A stretch of DNA of 64,000 bases, taken from Eubacteriales bacterium. Lineage in GTDB: Bacteria > Bacillota > Clostridia > Lachnospirales > Lachnospiraceae. The notes under the pieces were generated by a model that was given only the letters and a program-made list of their open reading frames with translations, made no database searches and was not told where the DNA came from. Shown piece by piece: positions 9,076 through 16,232 of this stretch. The translations under genes were made by a program, and so were the position numbers. Positions within the stretch are counted from its first letter, which is position 1; the number at the start of each line of letters is the position of its first letter. Location: assembly GCA_030526005.1 (NCBI GenBank), contig JAUNDP010000002.1, forward strand, positions 62,001-126,000, in the 5' to 3' direction.

Positions 9076-10221
9076 TCACAAAATCTCATAGACCTGCTCA
9101 TTATGCGCCTGAATCACACTTCCCTTAAATGTCTTAGACTGTTCCAGTTCTTTTGCCAGATTCTGTTCTCCAAATTTCGGCTTTGTGTGAAGCAGATAGG
9201 TCACATCTGCCTCTTCATTTTTTATGAACAGCTTTATTTCCTGATACGAAGCGTGAAGCGAATAGATATCAAATGCAATCGTCTCATATCCGTCCAAACT
9301 TGTCTCCTCCCCGATCAGAATATGAGGCTTTTCGGGAACTTTTCCGCTCCGAATATGGCCGTCATAGATTCGATATCCCAGATCACTCAAAGCATTTCCT
9401 ATTTTTTCAGATTCCTCTGTGATATAAACTGGCGCCTCATATCCTGCTGCAGCTGAGATTTCTTCCAGTCTCTGATTGATAAAGTAAAACAGATCCAGAT
9501 GTTTCGCAATACTGCGCGAACTGATCAAAACACAGTTTCCCTGTCTGAGCTTATTTCCTACAATCTCAGCTAGATCTTCATATCCATTTTTCACTCTTTT
9601 TTGCGCCTGATATGCATTTGTGGCATTCAATAGAAACAGATTTGGTCTTGTATCGCCAAGACGCATCTGATTGATTCCGAACATTGTCCGTATACTGAAA
9701 TCTCCAGAATAAAAAATCACATGATTTTTTGTTCTGACTTCAATCATTGCCGCGCCTGCCATATGGCCTGCCGGGTAAAAAGTAAAACTGCACTTTTCTC
9801 TCTTCATTTCCTTCATGACAGGAACCACTTTTATTCTGCTGATCGCAGCTTCTGCCTGACGGTACTTTGCTTTTTTGACGATCTCTTTTTCTTCTGACGT
9901 AATCATTCTTCCAAAATCCATCAGCTGCAGCTTTGTAAACTCTTTCGTCGCTTTCGTAGCTGCAATCTCCGCATTTTTTGCCAGATCTCCTAAAATATGA
10001 TACGATCCGATATGATCATAATGGGCATGGCTCAAGAAAACAAAATCAATATCTGTATAATCGTCAATGTACTGTAAAAGCAAATGATAGTCCGGATAAA
10101 TTTCCATCCCATGAATTCTTGCTCCAGCATCAAAGATCATTCGAACTCCGTCTACATTCACAAAATAAGAAGAGGCGCCGACTTCATCTGCTCCCCCAAG
10201 CGGAAGAAAATAATTGTCCAT
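9076..10221 (-). CDS. Metallo-beta-lactamase-fold hydrolase with beta-CASP-like features
   Basis: 381-residue protein. Metal ligands are visible: HAHYDH (65-70), H153 (PAGHMAG) and D174 (YSGDFS). The C-terminal part has a compact beta-CASP-like cap. SLHASYQEI (321-329, H323) and LLHTKPKFGE (343-352, H345) align with the SAH and HG motifs of CPSF73/RNase J-type nucleases. The usual Glu of the ESTYG motif is replaced (LLNATNAYQ, 197-205). An RNA or DNA nuclease is the most likely activity, but another hydrolase is possible. It is the first gene of the operon with the GrpE-like and Hsp70 genes, with AGGAGGTG before its ATG. Confidence 0.82.
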   Translation of the reverse strand: MDNYFLPLGGADEVGASSYFVNVDGVRMIFDAGARIHGMEIYPDYHLLLQYIDDYTDIDFVFLSHAHYDHIGSYHILGDLAKNAEIAATKATKEFTKLQLMDFGRMITSEEKEIVKKAKYRQAEAAISRIKVVPVMKEMKREKCSFTFYPAGHMAGAAMIEVRTKNHVIFYSGDFSIRTMFGINQMRLGDTRPNLFLLNATNAYQAQKRVKNGYEDLAEIVGNKLRQGNCVLISSRSIAKHLDLFYFINQRLEEISAAAGYEAPVYITEESEKIGNALSDLGYRIYDGHIRSGKVPEKPHILIGEETSLDGYETIAFDIYSLHASYQEIKLFIKNEEADVTYLLHTKPKFGEQNLAKELEQSKTFKGSVIQAHNEQVYEIL

Positions 10222-10257
10222 CTGTTCACCTCCTGCTGTCCTTCTGTATTTGTTTAA

Positions 10258-10286
10258 ATTATATCTTTTATTCTTAAAAGATACAA
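10258..10286 (-). promoter_or_regulatory. Promoter of the MBL-GrpE-Hsp70 operon with embedded palindrome
   Basis: Minus strand TTGTAT (10281-10286) and TATAAT (10258-10263), 17-base spacer. The spacer is almost filled by a perfect inverted repeat, ATCTTTTA / TAAAAGAT (10263-10270 and 10275-10282, 4-base centre). A palindrome between -35 and -10 is a typical repressor operator position; no regulator gene is adjacent. Confidence 0.7.
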
Positions 10287-10364
10287 TTCATTTTCCCTTT
10301 TTTATTTTTTTTTTAAGAAATTTTCCGTTTTCTTTTTCTGAGCCGACACAATTTCAAAAATAAA

Positions 10365-10432
10365 GGAAGAAAAACTGCCTTGCCGGGAAAGATATCTTCC
10401 TGTGGCTGAACCGTTTTTCTTCCTTTTTTTCT
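10365..10432. terminator. Terminator-like inverted repeat after the ASKHA gene
   Basis: GGAAGAAAAAC (10365-10375) pairs with GTTTTTCTTCC (10413-10423) around a 37-base loop that contains a smaller hairpin. T-rich sequence lies on both sides. It sits just downstream of the minus-strand ASKHA fragment. Confidence 0.4.
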
Positions 10433-10438
10433 GCTTTT

Positions 10439-10894
10439 TTATGTATGATATCTTCCTCTCTTTTCTAATTCTTTTATAACAGAAGGATATCTCTGATAAT
10501 CGGTATGTGGAACGGCCATCGCCGCCGTCATCAGATGCAAAAAATCCTCTACTGCTCCAAATTGAATATATTCCATATTTTCTAAAATCTCTTCCGTCTT
10601 CTTTTTCTTCTCTCTGCAAAGCAGCATTTTTCTGGCTCCTGTCAGAGAAGTATTTCCCGGAGAAATGATTTTTTCTCTGTCAATATCCGGATATAATCCG
10701 ATTGTCACTCCAGCCTCCTTTGAAATGTGCGTTCCAAAGGCGCCGCATACATAAAAACGGTCGATATCATCCATCGTCATTCCCATCGTCTGCATCATAT
10801 ATTCAACCATTGTGGCTGCAGCCGCTTTTGTCTTCAAAAATTCTTCGATATCACTCTGGTAAAAATACAGTCCTTCTGCATATTCGACTGCCAT
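10439..10894 (-). pseudogene. C-terminal fragment of ASKHA-type ATPase (after in-frame TAG)
   Basis: 151 codons that continue the upstream ASKHA gene in the same frame. Only a TAG at 10904-10906 and three codons (Gly-Gln-Glu) separate the two. The fragment carries the C-terminal ASKHA features SDIEEFLKTKAAAATMVEYM, the CGAFGTHISKE motif and GNTSLTGARKMLL, which complete the nucleotide-binding fold, plus a helical tail. The ATG at 10894 has AGGAG directly next to it, too close for a good ribosome site. Independent translation is therefore doubtful. It is either the dead half of a nonsense-interrupted gene or the product of readthrough. Confidence 0.7.
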
Positions 10895-10903
10895 CTCCTG
10901 TCC

Positions 10904-11977
10904 CTAAATTTGTATCCTGTCAGAACTGTTTTCCTGCAGTTTTCCCCTTAAATCCATCCAGCCATTTAAAAATAACTGTGCCAATAAGTCTACAATTCCA
11001 GAACCGCAGATTCCTATTGCTTTTTCTTCTCCGATCGTATGAATCTTAATTTCTCCACTTTCAATCGCTACACGATCCACTGCGCCTTTTTCTGCTCTCA
11101 TCCCTGTCTTGACGACTCCGCCTTCCAGCGCCGGCCCTGCTGCGCCTGCTCCCGCAACCAGAAAGTTTTTGTTTCCGATTACAAGTTCCCCATTTGTCCC
11201 AATATCCAAAAATACGGAGATTTCCTCACGTTCAGCGATATCCTCCGCAATCATTCCACTTATAATATCGCCTCCCAGATAATTTGCTTTTCCAGGATAG
11301 CAGTACACAAAACCTTCCATCGGAATATCAAGCTCTTTTGCATGGCATACATCTGGTTTCAATGTGCGAACGGCATATGGCGTGTGAAACACACAAAAAG
11401 CATCCATTCCAAACAGAAAATGAATCATTGCGGTGTTCCCTGCTACAACCATCGCAGCACAATTTTTTACATGGACCCCTGTTTTTTTCTCCAGTTTTTC
11501 CATCAAGTCACAAAATCCGCTTATCGTGGCTCTTCGCAGTTCTTCTCTGTTCTCTTCGTTCTCTTTTGTATAAAAAATGCGGGTCAGAATATCTTCTCCA
11601 AATGCAGTCTGTGGATTAAAGATTGTCTCTCTCGCAATTACTTCCTCCCGGTTCATATCAACCAGTTCCATCACGATTGTGGTGCTTCCAAGATCAGCGC
11701 AAAGTCCATAATGTTTTGTTGTCGTGTCTGTAGCTTCCACATCAAGGATTTCCCATCCTGTCCCGTCAAATCCTAAAGTGATCGTGATATTCCACTGTGC
11801 TTTCTCGCAGATCGGATAAATTTTTCGCAGAACAGACGGTGAAAAGCAAATTCTTTCCTCTTTTAAATCTTCTCTCTCCTTCAATCCATCCAAAATCCGT
11901 TCCGTGTCAGAACGATTGTCATCTTCTGTCGGCGGCAAAAGTTCTAAATATACTTTTTTGCTCCAGCCCTCTGTCAT
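10904..11977 (-). CDS. ASKHA-domain ATPase related to corrinoid-activating RamA/RACE proteins (N-terminal part, interrupted by TAG)
   Basis: 357 residues from the ATG at 11977, chosen because AGGAGG lies 6 bases upstream. It contains the DUF4445-type ASKHA core: KKVYLELLPPTEDDNRSD, CADLGSTTIVMEL (phosphate 1), TIFNPQTAFGEDILTRI, VVAGNTAMIHFLFG, FLDIGTNGELV, AGAGAAGPALEGG and GICGSGIVDLLAQL. Relatives reactivate corrinoid methyltransferases by ATP-driven reduction and carry an N-terminal [2Fe-2S] ferredoxin domain, which is absent here. Translation stops at TAG 10904-10906 although the frame continues with the missing C-terminal domain. The gene is probably either a recent pseudogene or a readthrough gene. 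No methyltransferase or corrinoid protein is nearby. Confidence 0.78.
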   Translation of the reverse strand: MTEGWSKKVYLELLPPTEDDNRSDTERILDGLKEREDLKEERICFSPSVLRKIYPICEKAQWNITITLGFDGTGWEILDVEATDTTTKHYGLCADLGSTTIVMELVDMNREEVIARETIFNPQTAFGEDILTRIFYTKENEENREELRRATISGFCDLMEKLEKKTGVHVKNCAAMVVAGNTAMIHFLFGMDAFCVFHTPYAVRTLKPDVCHAKELDIPMEGFVYCYPGKANYLGGDIISGMIAEDIAEREEISVFLDIGTNGELVIGNKNFLVAGAGAAGPALEGGVVKTGMRAEKGAVDRVAIESGEIKIHTIGEEKAIGICGSGIVDLLAQLFLNGWMDLRGKLQENSSDRIQI

Positions 11978-11994
11978 TTCTTTCCTCCTATCTC

Positions 11995-12231
11995 TCACTT
12001 CCAGTTCTCGATCTCTTTTATGATCGCTTCCTCATATTCCCCTACGATGTCTTCACTGGAACCCCCATTTTTTACATTCGTCTCTGCTCCCCAGATTCCG
12101 TCAAAAAATTCCCATATATGGTAAGACACTCCTCGGTATTCAAAATCAATGCTTCCGCATCCATCCTCCTCTGTATACTGATATTTCCAGTTTTTTTCTT
12201 TTAACATATTCTGAATTTTTTCAAGTCTCAT
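11995..12231 (-). CDS. Small acidic hypothetical protein
   Basis: 78 residues, rich in Glu and aromatic residues (EEDGCGSIDFEYRGVSYHIW), with no signal peptide or membrane helix. It looks like a small alpha/beta protein; I do not recognise the family. It lies between the P1 peptidase and ASKHA genes with gaps of 34 and 17 bases, so it is almost certainly in the same operon. The position just before an ASKHA ATPase that lacks its [2Fe-2S] domain is notable, but only one Cys is present, so it is not a replacement ferredoxin. Confidence 0.7.
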   Translation of the reverse strand: MRLEKIQNMLKEKNWKYQYTEEDGCGSIDFEYRGVSYHIWEFFDGIWGAETNVKNGGSSEDIVGEYEEAIIKEIENWK

Positions 12232-12265
12232 CGTCGTTTTCCTCCTGCCAAATCTCTCAGACGAA

Positions 12266-13240
12266 TTATTTTTTCTGAATCTGCGAAGCGCTCAGATAGC
12301 CGTCTGTCTCTTCTGCCGCCATCACCGCTCTGTTGACTGCCTTTCCCATCACATAAGAAGCCATTGTTCCCACTACGTTTAAATCTGCCTGCTGCTTTCC
12401 AACAGAAACGGCATAGATGGAATCCCCATCTGCTGTTGTATGAACCGGCCGAATTGTTCTCGCATATCCATTGTGTGCCATAGAAGCAATCTTATTCATC
12501 TGTGTCTTTGTAAATGCTCCGTTTGTCACAATCACGCCGATTGTTGTATTGCCTGTAAACAGATCATGAATTCTTTCTGCGTCTTTGTACATCTCTTCTT
12601 CTGTCTGGCGAAATCCGTCTCTTGTTTCATTTAAAAGCCCGGCAGTCTGCTTTCCTGTATCAATGTCAAAGATATCTCCCAGTGCATTGACAGCGACAAT
12701 CGCTCCTACTTTCACCTCTCCTGCCTGCATCGCATACATTCCGATTCCACTCTTCATTGCATACGTCTTCCCGCGGTATTTTCCGACGGTACAGCCCATT
12801 CCTGCCCCAATACAGCCCTCTCTCGTTTCTTCTCTCCTCGCATTTTCGCACGCTTCATATGCCATTTTGCTATCCGGACGCGCCTTGGCATCTCCGATTA
12901 CAAGGTCAAATATGCAGGACTGACACACAAGCGGCACTTTCGTCACACCGACATCAAATCCGATATTTCTTTCTTCCAGATATTGCATCACACCTCCCGC
13001 TGCGTCCAGACCAAATGCAGATCCTCCTGAAAGCAGAACAGCATGAATACCAGCTGCATCGGCAGCAGGATTTAAAAGCGGCGTTTCTCTTGAAGCCGGT
13101 CCTCCTCCACGGATGTCAACACCTGCCGGAGCGCATTCGTCGAACAGTAAAACCGTACATCCGGTCACCCCATTTTTATCCTGTGCATGGCCAATTCGAA
13201 AACCGCCTATTTCTGATATCGAAATTTCTTTTCTTCCCAT
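12266..13240 (-). CDS. P1-family peptidase (DmpA/BapA-like, N-terminal nucleophile)
   Basis: 324 residues from the ATG at 13240, which has AGAAGGAG upstream; the frame is open to 13288 but without a ribosome site. Family features are GFRIGHAQDKNGVTGCTVLL, the DIRGGGPASRET loop, LLSGGSAFGLDAAGGV, GAGMGCTVGKYRG and the self-cleavage region FTGNTTIGVIVTNGAFTK. There a Thr should become the N-terminal nucleophile after autoproteolysis. Relatives are aminopeptidases or amidases acting on D- or beta-amino-acid amides. The neighbouring ECF transporter gene suggests a link to an imported vitamin or peptide-like compound, but the substrate is open. Confidence 0.88.
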   Translation of the reverse strand: MGRKEISISEIGGFRIGHAQDKNGVTGCTVLLFDECAPAGVDIRGGGPASRETPLLNPAADAAGIHAVLLSGGSAFGLDAAGGVMQYLEERNIGFDVGVTKVPLVCQSCIFDLVIGDAKARPDSKMAYEACENARREETREGCIGAGMGCTVGKYRGKTYAMKSGIGMYAMQAGEVKVGAIVAVNALGDIFDIDTGKQTAGLLNETRDGFRQTEEEMYKDAERIHDLFTGNTTIGVIVTNGAFTKTQMNKIASMAHNGYARTIRPVHTTADGDSIYAVSVGKQQADLNVVGTMASYVMGKAVNRAVMAAEETDGYLSASQIQKK

Positions 13241-13303
13241 TTTATTCTCCTTCTGATTATACAAAAAGACTGCTGTAAGTTCCCCCACAGCAGCCTTTCG
13301 TCT

Positions 13304-13960
13304 TTATCTGTACATTACTGCATTCGGCATTCTTTTCGCCACAGTACGCAACGCCCGTCCGACTGTCAATGTCAAAATACCGGCTATGGCTGCCTCCGGC
13401 ACGCCATTTAAACCAATCACTCCCAGAATCACCTTATACAAAAGTGATGGATCTGTGCCGCCTGCTGAAGCATACTGTTCCCCGAAAAACACACCGATCA
13501 ATGTCATAACTCCTATGGTATTCACCAGCGCTCCTGAGAATCCGGCTGCCATCAGCGCTACGTTTTCTTTTTTGAATTTCTTTATCAGAATCTGAAATAC
13601 CAGCGCCGCAGTGACTCCTATTAGTATTCTCGGAACGATTGCCACAATCAAGCTGGCAAATCCGCCATGAAACTCTGGGCTGAAGCTGTAAAAAGGTGTA
13701 AAGACAAATGATGTCAGATTCGGCTGAATTGTCGCCTTCACCACGCTTGTAATTCCAAACACAGCTCCCAGAATCGCTCCGCCTTTCAATCCCAGCATAC
13801 ACGCGCCCACAATCACCGGAATGTGCATCGTTGTCGCATTCATAAACGGCAATGGGATATATCCCAGAGGTGTGAATGCCATCACAATCATGATGCCTGT
13901 CAGCAGAGCAATCTGCGCCATAAAAGTTACGTCCATTTTCTTGCTTTTTCTGTTATTCAT
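13304..13960 (-). CDS. ECF transporter S component (substrate unknown, possibly pantothenate-like)
   Basis: 218-residue membrane protein with about six helices. N-terminal ALLTGIMIVMAFTPLGYIPL is typical of ECF S components that use a shared energising module. It continues with MHIPVIVGACMLGLKGGAILG and FGITSVVKATIQPN, and ends with a basic cytoplasmic tail. AGGAGGTC precedes the ATG. It is the first gene of an operon with a P1 peptidase, and a 220-base leader separates it from a likely promoter. The subfamily resembles predicted pantothenate or related vitamin importers, but I cannot decide the ligand from sequence alone. Confidence 0.8.
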   Translation of the reverse strand: MNNRKSKKMDVTFMAQIALLTGIMIVMAFTPLGYIPLPFMNATTMHIPVIVGACMLGLKGGAILGAVFGITSVVKATIQPNLTSFVFTPFYSFSPEFHGGFASLIVAIVPRILIGVTAALVFQILIKKFKKENVALMAAGFSGALVNTIGVMTLIGVFFGEQYASAGGTDPSLLYKVILGVIGLNGVPEAAIAGILTLTVGRALRTVAKRMPNAVMYR

Positions 13961-14217
13961 TTTGACCTCCTGCTACTTTCCCCTTATTTTTTAAATGGGG
14001 TAAAACGCATTATTTTGCTTCTGTTCTCTTCTCTGTGCCATCGATCTGCCTCTTCATTTTCTTCTGCAAAAGATATGGCTTTCTCTGACAGTTTGTCCAG
14101 TCCGGACTGTTTTTCTGTGCCGTCCTCACGGTACGACCAGAATTCTTTTCTCTGCCAGATTTCTGTAAGATCCCAGAAATTCAACGTTATTTTATCACAC
14201 GCTGTTTTCTTTGTAAA
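13961..14217 (-). promoter_or_regulatory. Promoter and long leader of the ECF transporter operon
   Basis: Minus strand TTTACA (14212-14217) and TAAAAT (14189-14194) are 17 bases apart, giving a leader of about 220 bases before the ECF gene. The leader holds short hairpins (for example CCGT-GAGG-ACGG) and an open frame of 66 codons from TTG 14184 to 13984. That frame would have to start right at the transcription start and has no ribosome site. I could not match the leader to a known riboswitch. Either a structured leader or a small unrecognised protein is possible. Confidence 0.4.
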
Positions 14218-14229
14218 GTCTCCCTTTTT

Positions 14230-14568
14230 CTACGCTTTGCCGTTTTCTTTTCCCATCTCATCTATATAGTCTGCAACCATAAACAAAAACTCTTTATTTG
14301 TCGGTCGAAACCGCAGAGGATACCTTGCGATCTTGTTTACCATTTCTCTGTTGCTCATCCACGCAGTGTTAATTGATGTTCTGATTGCACGCTCGACACA
14401 TTCTGTTGAAGTTTCATATTTTTGTGCAACCTCAGGATAGATATCTTTTGTAATTAAAAGAGGCGCTTCTCCTTTTCTTCTGATAATTTCTACTGCTTCA
14501 TTGATATAAAAGTATCCTTTTACTCTCGGCATAATTCCTAATACCTTGATTAAATCTTTCGTTTTCAT
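14230..14568 (-). CDS. Stand-alone Spo0A C-terminal DNA-binding domain protein
   Basis: 112 residues that align throughout with the sporulation regulator Spo0A effector domain: LGIMPRVKGYFYINEAVEII, ITKDIYPEVAQKYETSTECV, the recognition-helix region RAIRTSINTAWM and the end FRPTNKEFLFMVADYIDE. The phosphorylatable receiver domain is absent and nothing upstream encodes one. AGGAGG precedes the ATG. It should bind 0A-box-like sites without phosphorelay control, as antagonist or constitutive regulator; this is inference. Its own promoter carries 0A-like motifs. Confidence 0.88.
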   Translation of the reverse strand: MKTKDLIKVLGIMPRVKGYFYINEAVEIIRRKGEAPLLITKDIYPEVAQKYETSTECVERAIRTSINTAWMSNREMVNKIARYPLRFRPTNKEFLFMVADYIDEMGKENGKA

Positions 14569-14621
14569 ATATTTCCTCCTAAAGAGTACACTCCCTCCGT
14601 TCTTTATCAGGAATATAAACG

Positions 14622-14672
14622 ATTATACTACAAAAATTTGATGTTTTTCGATCTTTTACGATATTTATCGAA
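14622..14672 (-). promoter_or_regulatory. Promoter of the Spo0A-like gene with 0A-box-like motifs
   Basis: TATAAT on the minus strand (14622-14627) has no good -35 hexamer. Instead GATCGAA (14647-14653), similar to the 0A box TGTCGAA, covers the -35 position, and TATCGAA lies at 14666-14672 on the plus strand. This is the layout of Spo0A-controlled promoters; binding is not shown. Confidence 0.4.
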
Positions 14673-14751
14673 TATTTCTGTATGTTTTTCCAGCGATTGC
14701 TCTGTATATTCCTGCGATTCGCCATTCCTTTTTCCAATATAGATTTTTTTG

Positions 14752-14780
14752 TTGTCCCTTCCTGTTTTTCCTTGTATAAT
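14752..14780 (+). promoter_or_regulatory. Promoter of the MerR-methyltransferase gene
   Basis: TTGTCC (14752-14757) and TATAAT (14775-14780), 17-base spacer. A strong AAAGGAGGTG lies at 14818-14827, but the gene's ATG is 48 bases further on, with no ribosome site of its own. Confidence 0.6.
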
Positions 14781-14875
14781 ATGTTAAAAATACTTATTAA
14801 AAATAGAATTCATCGTGAAAGGAGGTGTGCTGCTCATCTGCTGCCGCATGACAGTATGTTTCTGCAGTTTTAAAT

Positions 14876-16057
14876 ATGAAAAAACCAGGTTATTATTCTT
14901 CCGGTGAATTTGCCCGGATGGCGCAGGTCACTCTGCGCACAATCCGTTATTATGACCAGCATGACATTTTAAAGCCCTCTCTCGTGACGCCCTCCGGAGC
15001 GCGGTTTTATACAGATGAGGACTTTGCAAAACTTCAACAGATTCTTCTTTTAAAGTTTCTTGGATTTTCTCTCGATGAAATCCGTGAAATGACGATCGAC
15101 GACTCCGATTACCACTTTATGCTGAGTTCTCTCAATATTCAATTAAAACTTGTGCAGGATCGCATTGAACAGATGCAGCTTGTCGAAAAGGCGATCCGCG
15201 ATACCGCCTCGCTGATTCAGACACATCATACCGTCGACTGGAGTCAGATGCTGAATCTGATTCATCTGACTGGCATGGAAAAGAGCCTCAAGAACCAGTA
15301 TCAAAATGCCTCCAATATATCGGCCAGAATCAATCTCCACCATCTATATTCAAAAAATCCTCAAGGCTGGTTTCCATGGGTCTATGAGCAATGTCATCTG
15401 GCTCCTCACATGAAAGTTCTGGAAATCGGATGCGGAGACGGCACTTTGTGGAAAGAAAACCAGGACCGCATACCAAAGAAGATCTCCGTCACCCTGTCCG
15501 ATCTCTCAAAAGGAATGCTGCGTGATGCCCGCCGTACAGTCGGCACAAATGATGACCGTTTCTCTTTTGAGACCTTTGATTGTCATGCCATTCCTTACCC
15601 GAATGAAAGTTTTGACCTTGTCATTGCCGATCACGTTCTCTTTTATTGTCATGATATCTCGCAGGTATGTTCAGAAGTACAGCGTGTTTTGAAAAAGAAC
15701 GGTATTTTTCTGTGCAGTACTTACGGTCAAAATCATATGAAAGAAATCAACCAGCTTGTCCAGAATTTTGATGAGCGAATCGTGCTCTCCGCTGAAAAAT
15801 TATATGAACGGTTTGGCATGGAAAATGGATCGAAAATTTTATCTCCCTATTTTTTCAAGGTCAGGTGGCTTCTTTATGACGATGAATTATTTGTCACAGA
15901 CCCGGTACCTCTGATCACTTATGTGCTCTCCTGCCACGGCAATCAGAATCAGTATCTGCTTGACCGCTATCAGGAATTCCGCTCCTATGTGAAGAAAAAG
16001 ACAGATGAAGGTTTTACCATTTCAAAGGAAGCTGGCATCTTTCTTTGTACAAAATAG
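14876..16057 (+). CDS. MerR-family regulator fused to a SAM-dependent methyltransferase
   Basis: 393 residues. Residues 1-75 are a MerR winged helix (YSSGEFARMAQVTLRTIRYY, then ARFYTDEDFAKLQQIL), and 80-125 form the dimer coiled coil. Residues 170-290 are a class I methyltransferase: VLEIGCGDGTLW binds SAM, followed by VTLSDLSKGML, DCHAIPYPNESFDLVIADHV and a VLKKNGIFLCSTYG post-core strand. The last 100 residues are helical. A regulator carrying its own enzyme domain may sense or modify a small molecule; the substrate is unknown. The ATG lacks a nearby ribosome site. A 19-bp-spacer promoter of MerR type follows the gene and leads to rfbA. Confidence 0.85.
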   Translation: MKKPGYYSSGEFARMAQVTLRTIRYYDQHDILKPSLVTPSGARFYTDEDFAKLQQILLLKFLGFSLDEIREMTIDDSDYHFMLSSLNIQLKLVQDRIEQMQLVEKAIRDTASLIQTHHTVDWSQMLNLIHLTGMEKSLKNQYQNASNISARINLHHLYSKNPQGWFPWVYEQCHLAPHMKVLEIGCGDGTLWKENQDRIPKKISVTLSDLSKGMLRDARRTVGTNDDRFSFETFDCHAIPYPNESFDLVIADHVLFYCHDISQVCSEVQRVLKKNGIFLCSTYGQNHMKEINQLVQNFDERIVLSAEKLYERFGMENGSKILSPYFFKVRWLLYDDELFVTDPVPLITYVLSCHGNQNQYLLDRYQEFRSYVKKKTDEGFTISKEAGIFLCTK

Positions 16058-16086
16058 ACAAAATTTGAAAAAAAATCAAAAAATGC

Positions 16087-16117
16087 TTGAAGGTGACGTA
16101 AGGTTATCTTTTATAAT
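16087..16117 (+). promoter_or_regulatory. MerR-type promoter upstream of rfbABDC
   Basis: TTGAAG (16087-16092) and TATAAT (16112-16117) are separated by 19 bases, the stretched spacing used by MerR activators. The spacer contains an imperfect dyad, GGTGAC-GTAAG-GTTATC (16092-16108). It directly follows the MerR-methyltransferase gene. A leader of about 110 bases precedes rfbA. Confidence 0.65.
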
Positions 16118-16232
16118 AAAGTCAACGGAATCAGCTCGACTTATAAAAAGCATAAATTCAAATCATAGTTCACTACCCACTGCTTCGCTGATAAATCGCT
16201 TTAAGCAGAGGATTTAAAGGAGGATTTTATTT

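Noticed and set aside
10302..10619. 105-codon minus-strand frame with Lys/Arg-rich translation
   Set aside because: It overlaps the ASKHA C-terminal fragment and a polypurine terminator region; the composition is a by-product of T-rich sequence.
11039..11776. 245-codon plus-strand frame opposite the ASKHA gene
   Set aside because: Antisense shadow of a conserved gene, Cys/His/Phe rich as expected for noncoding reading, no ribosome site.
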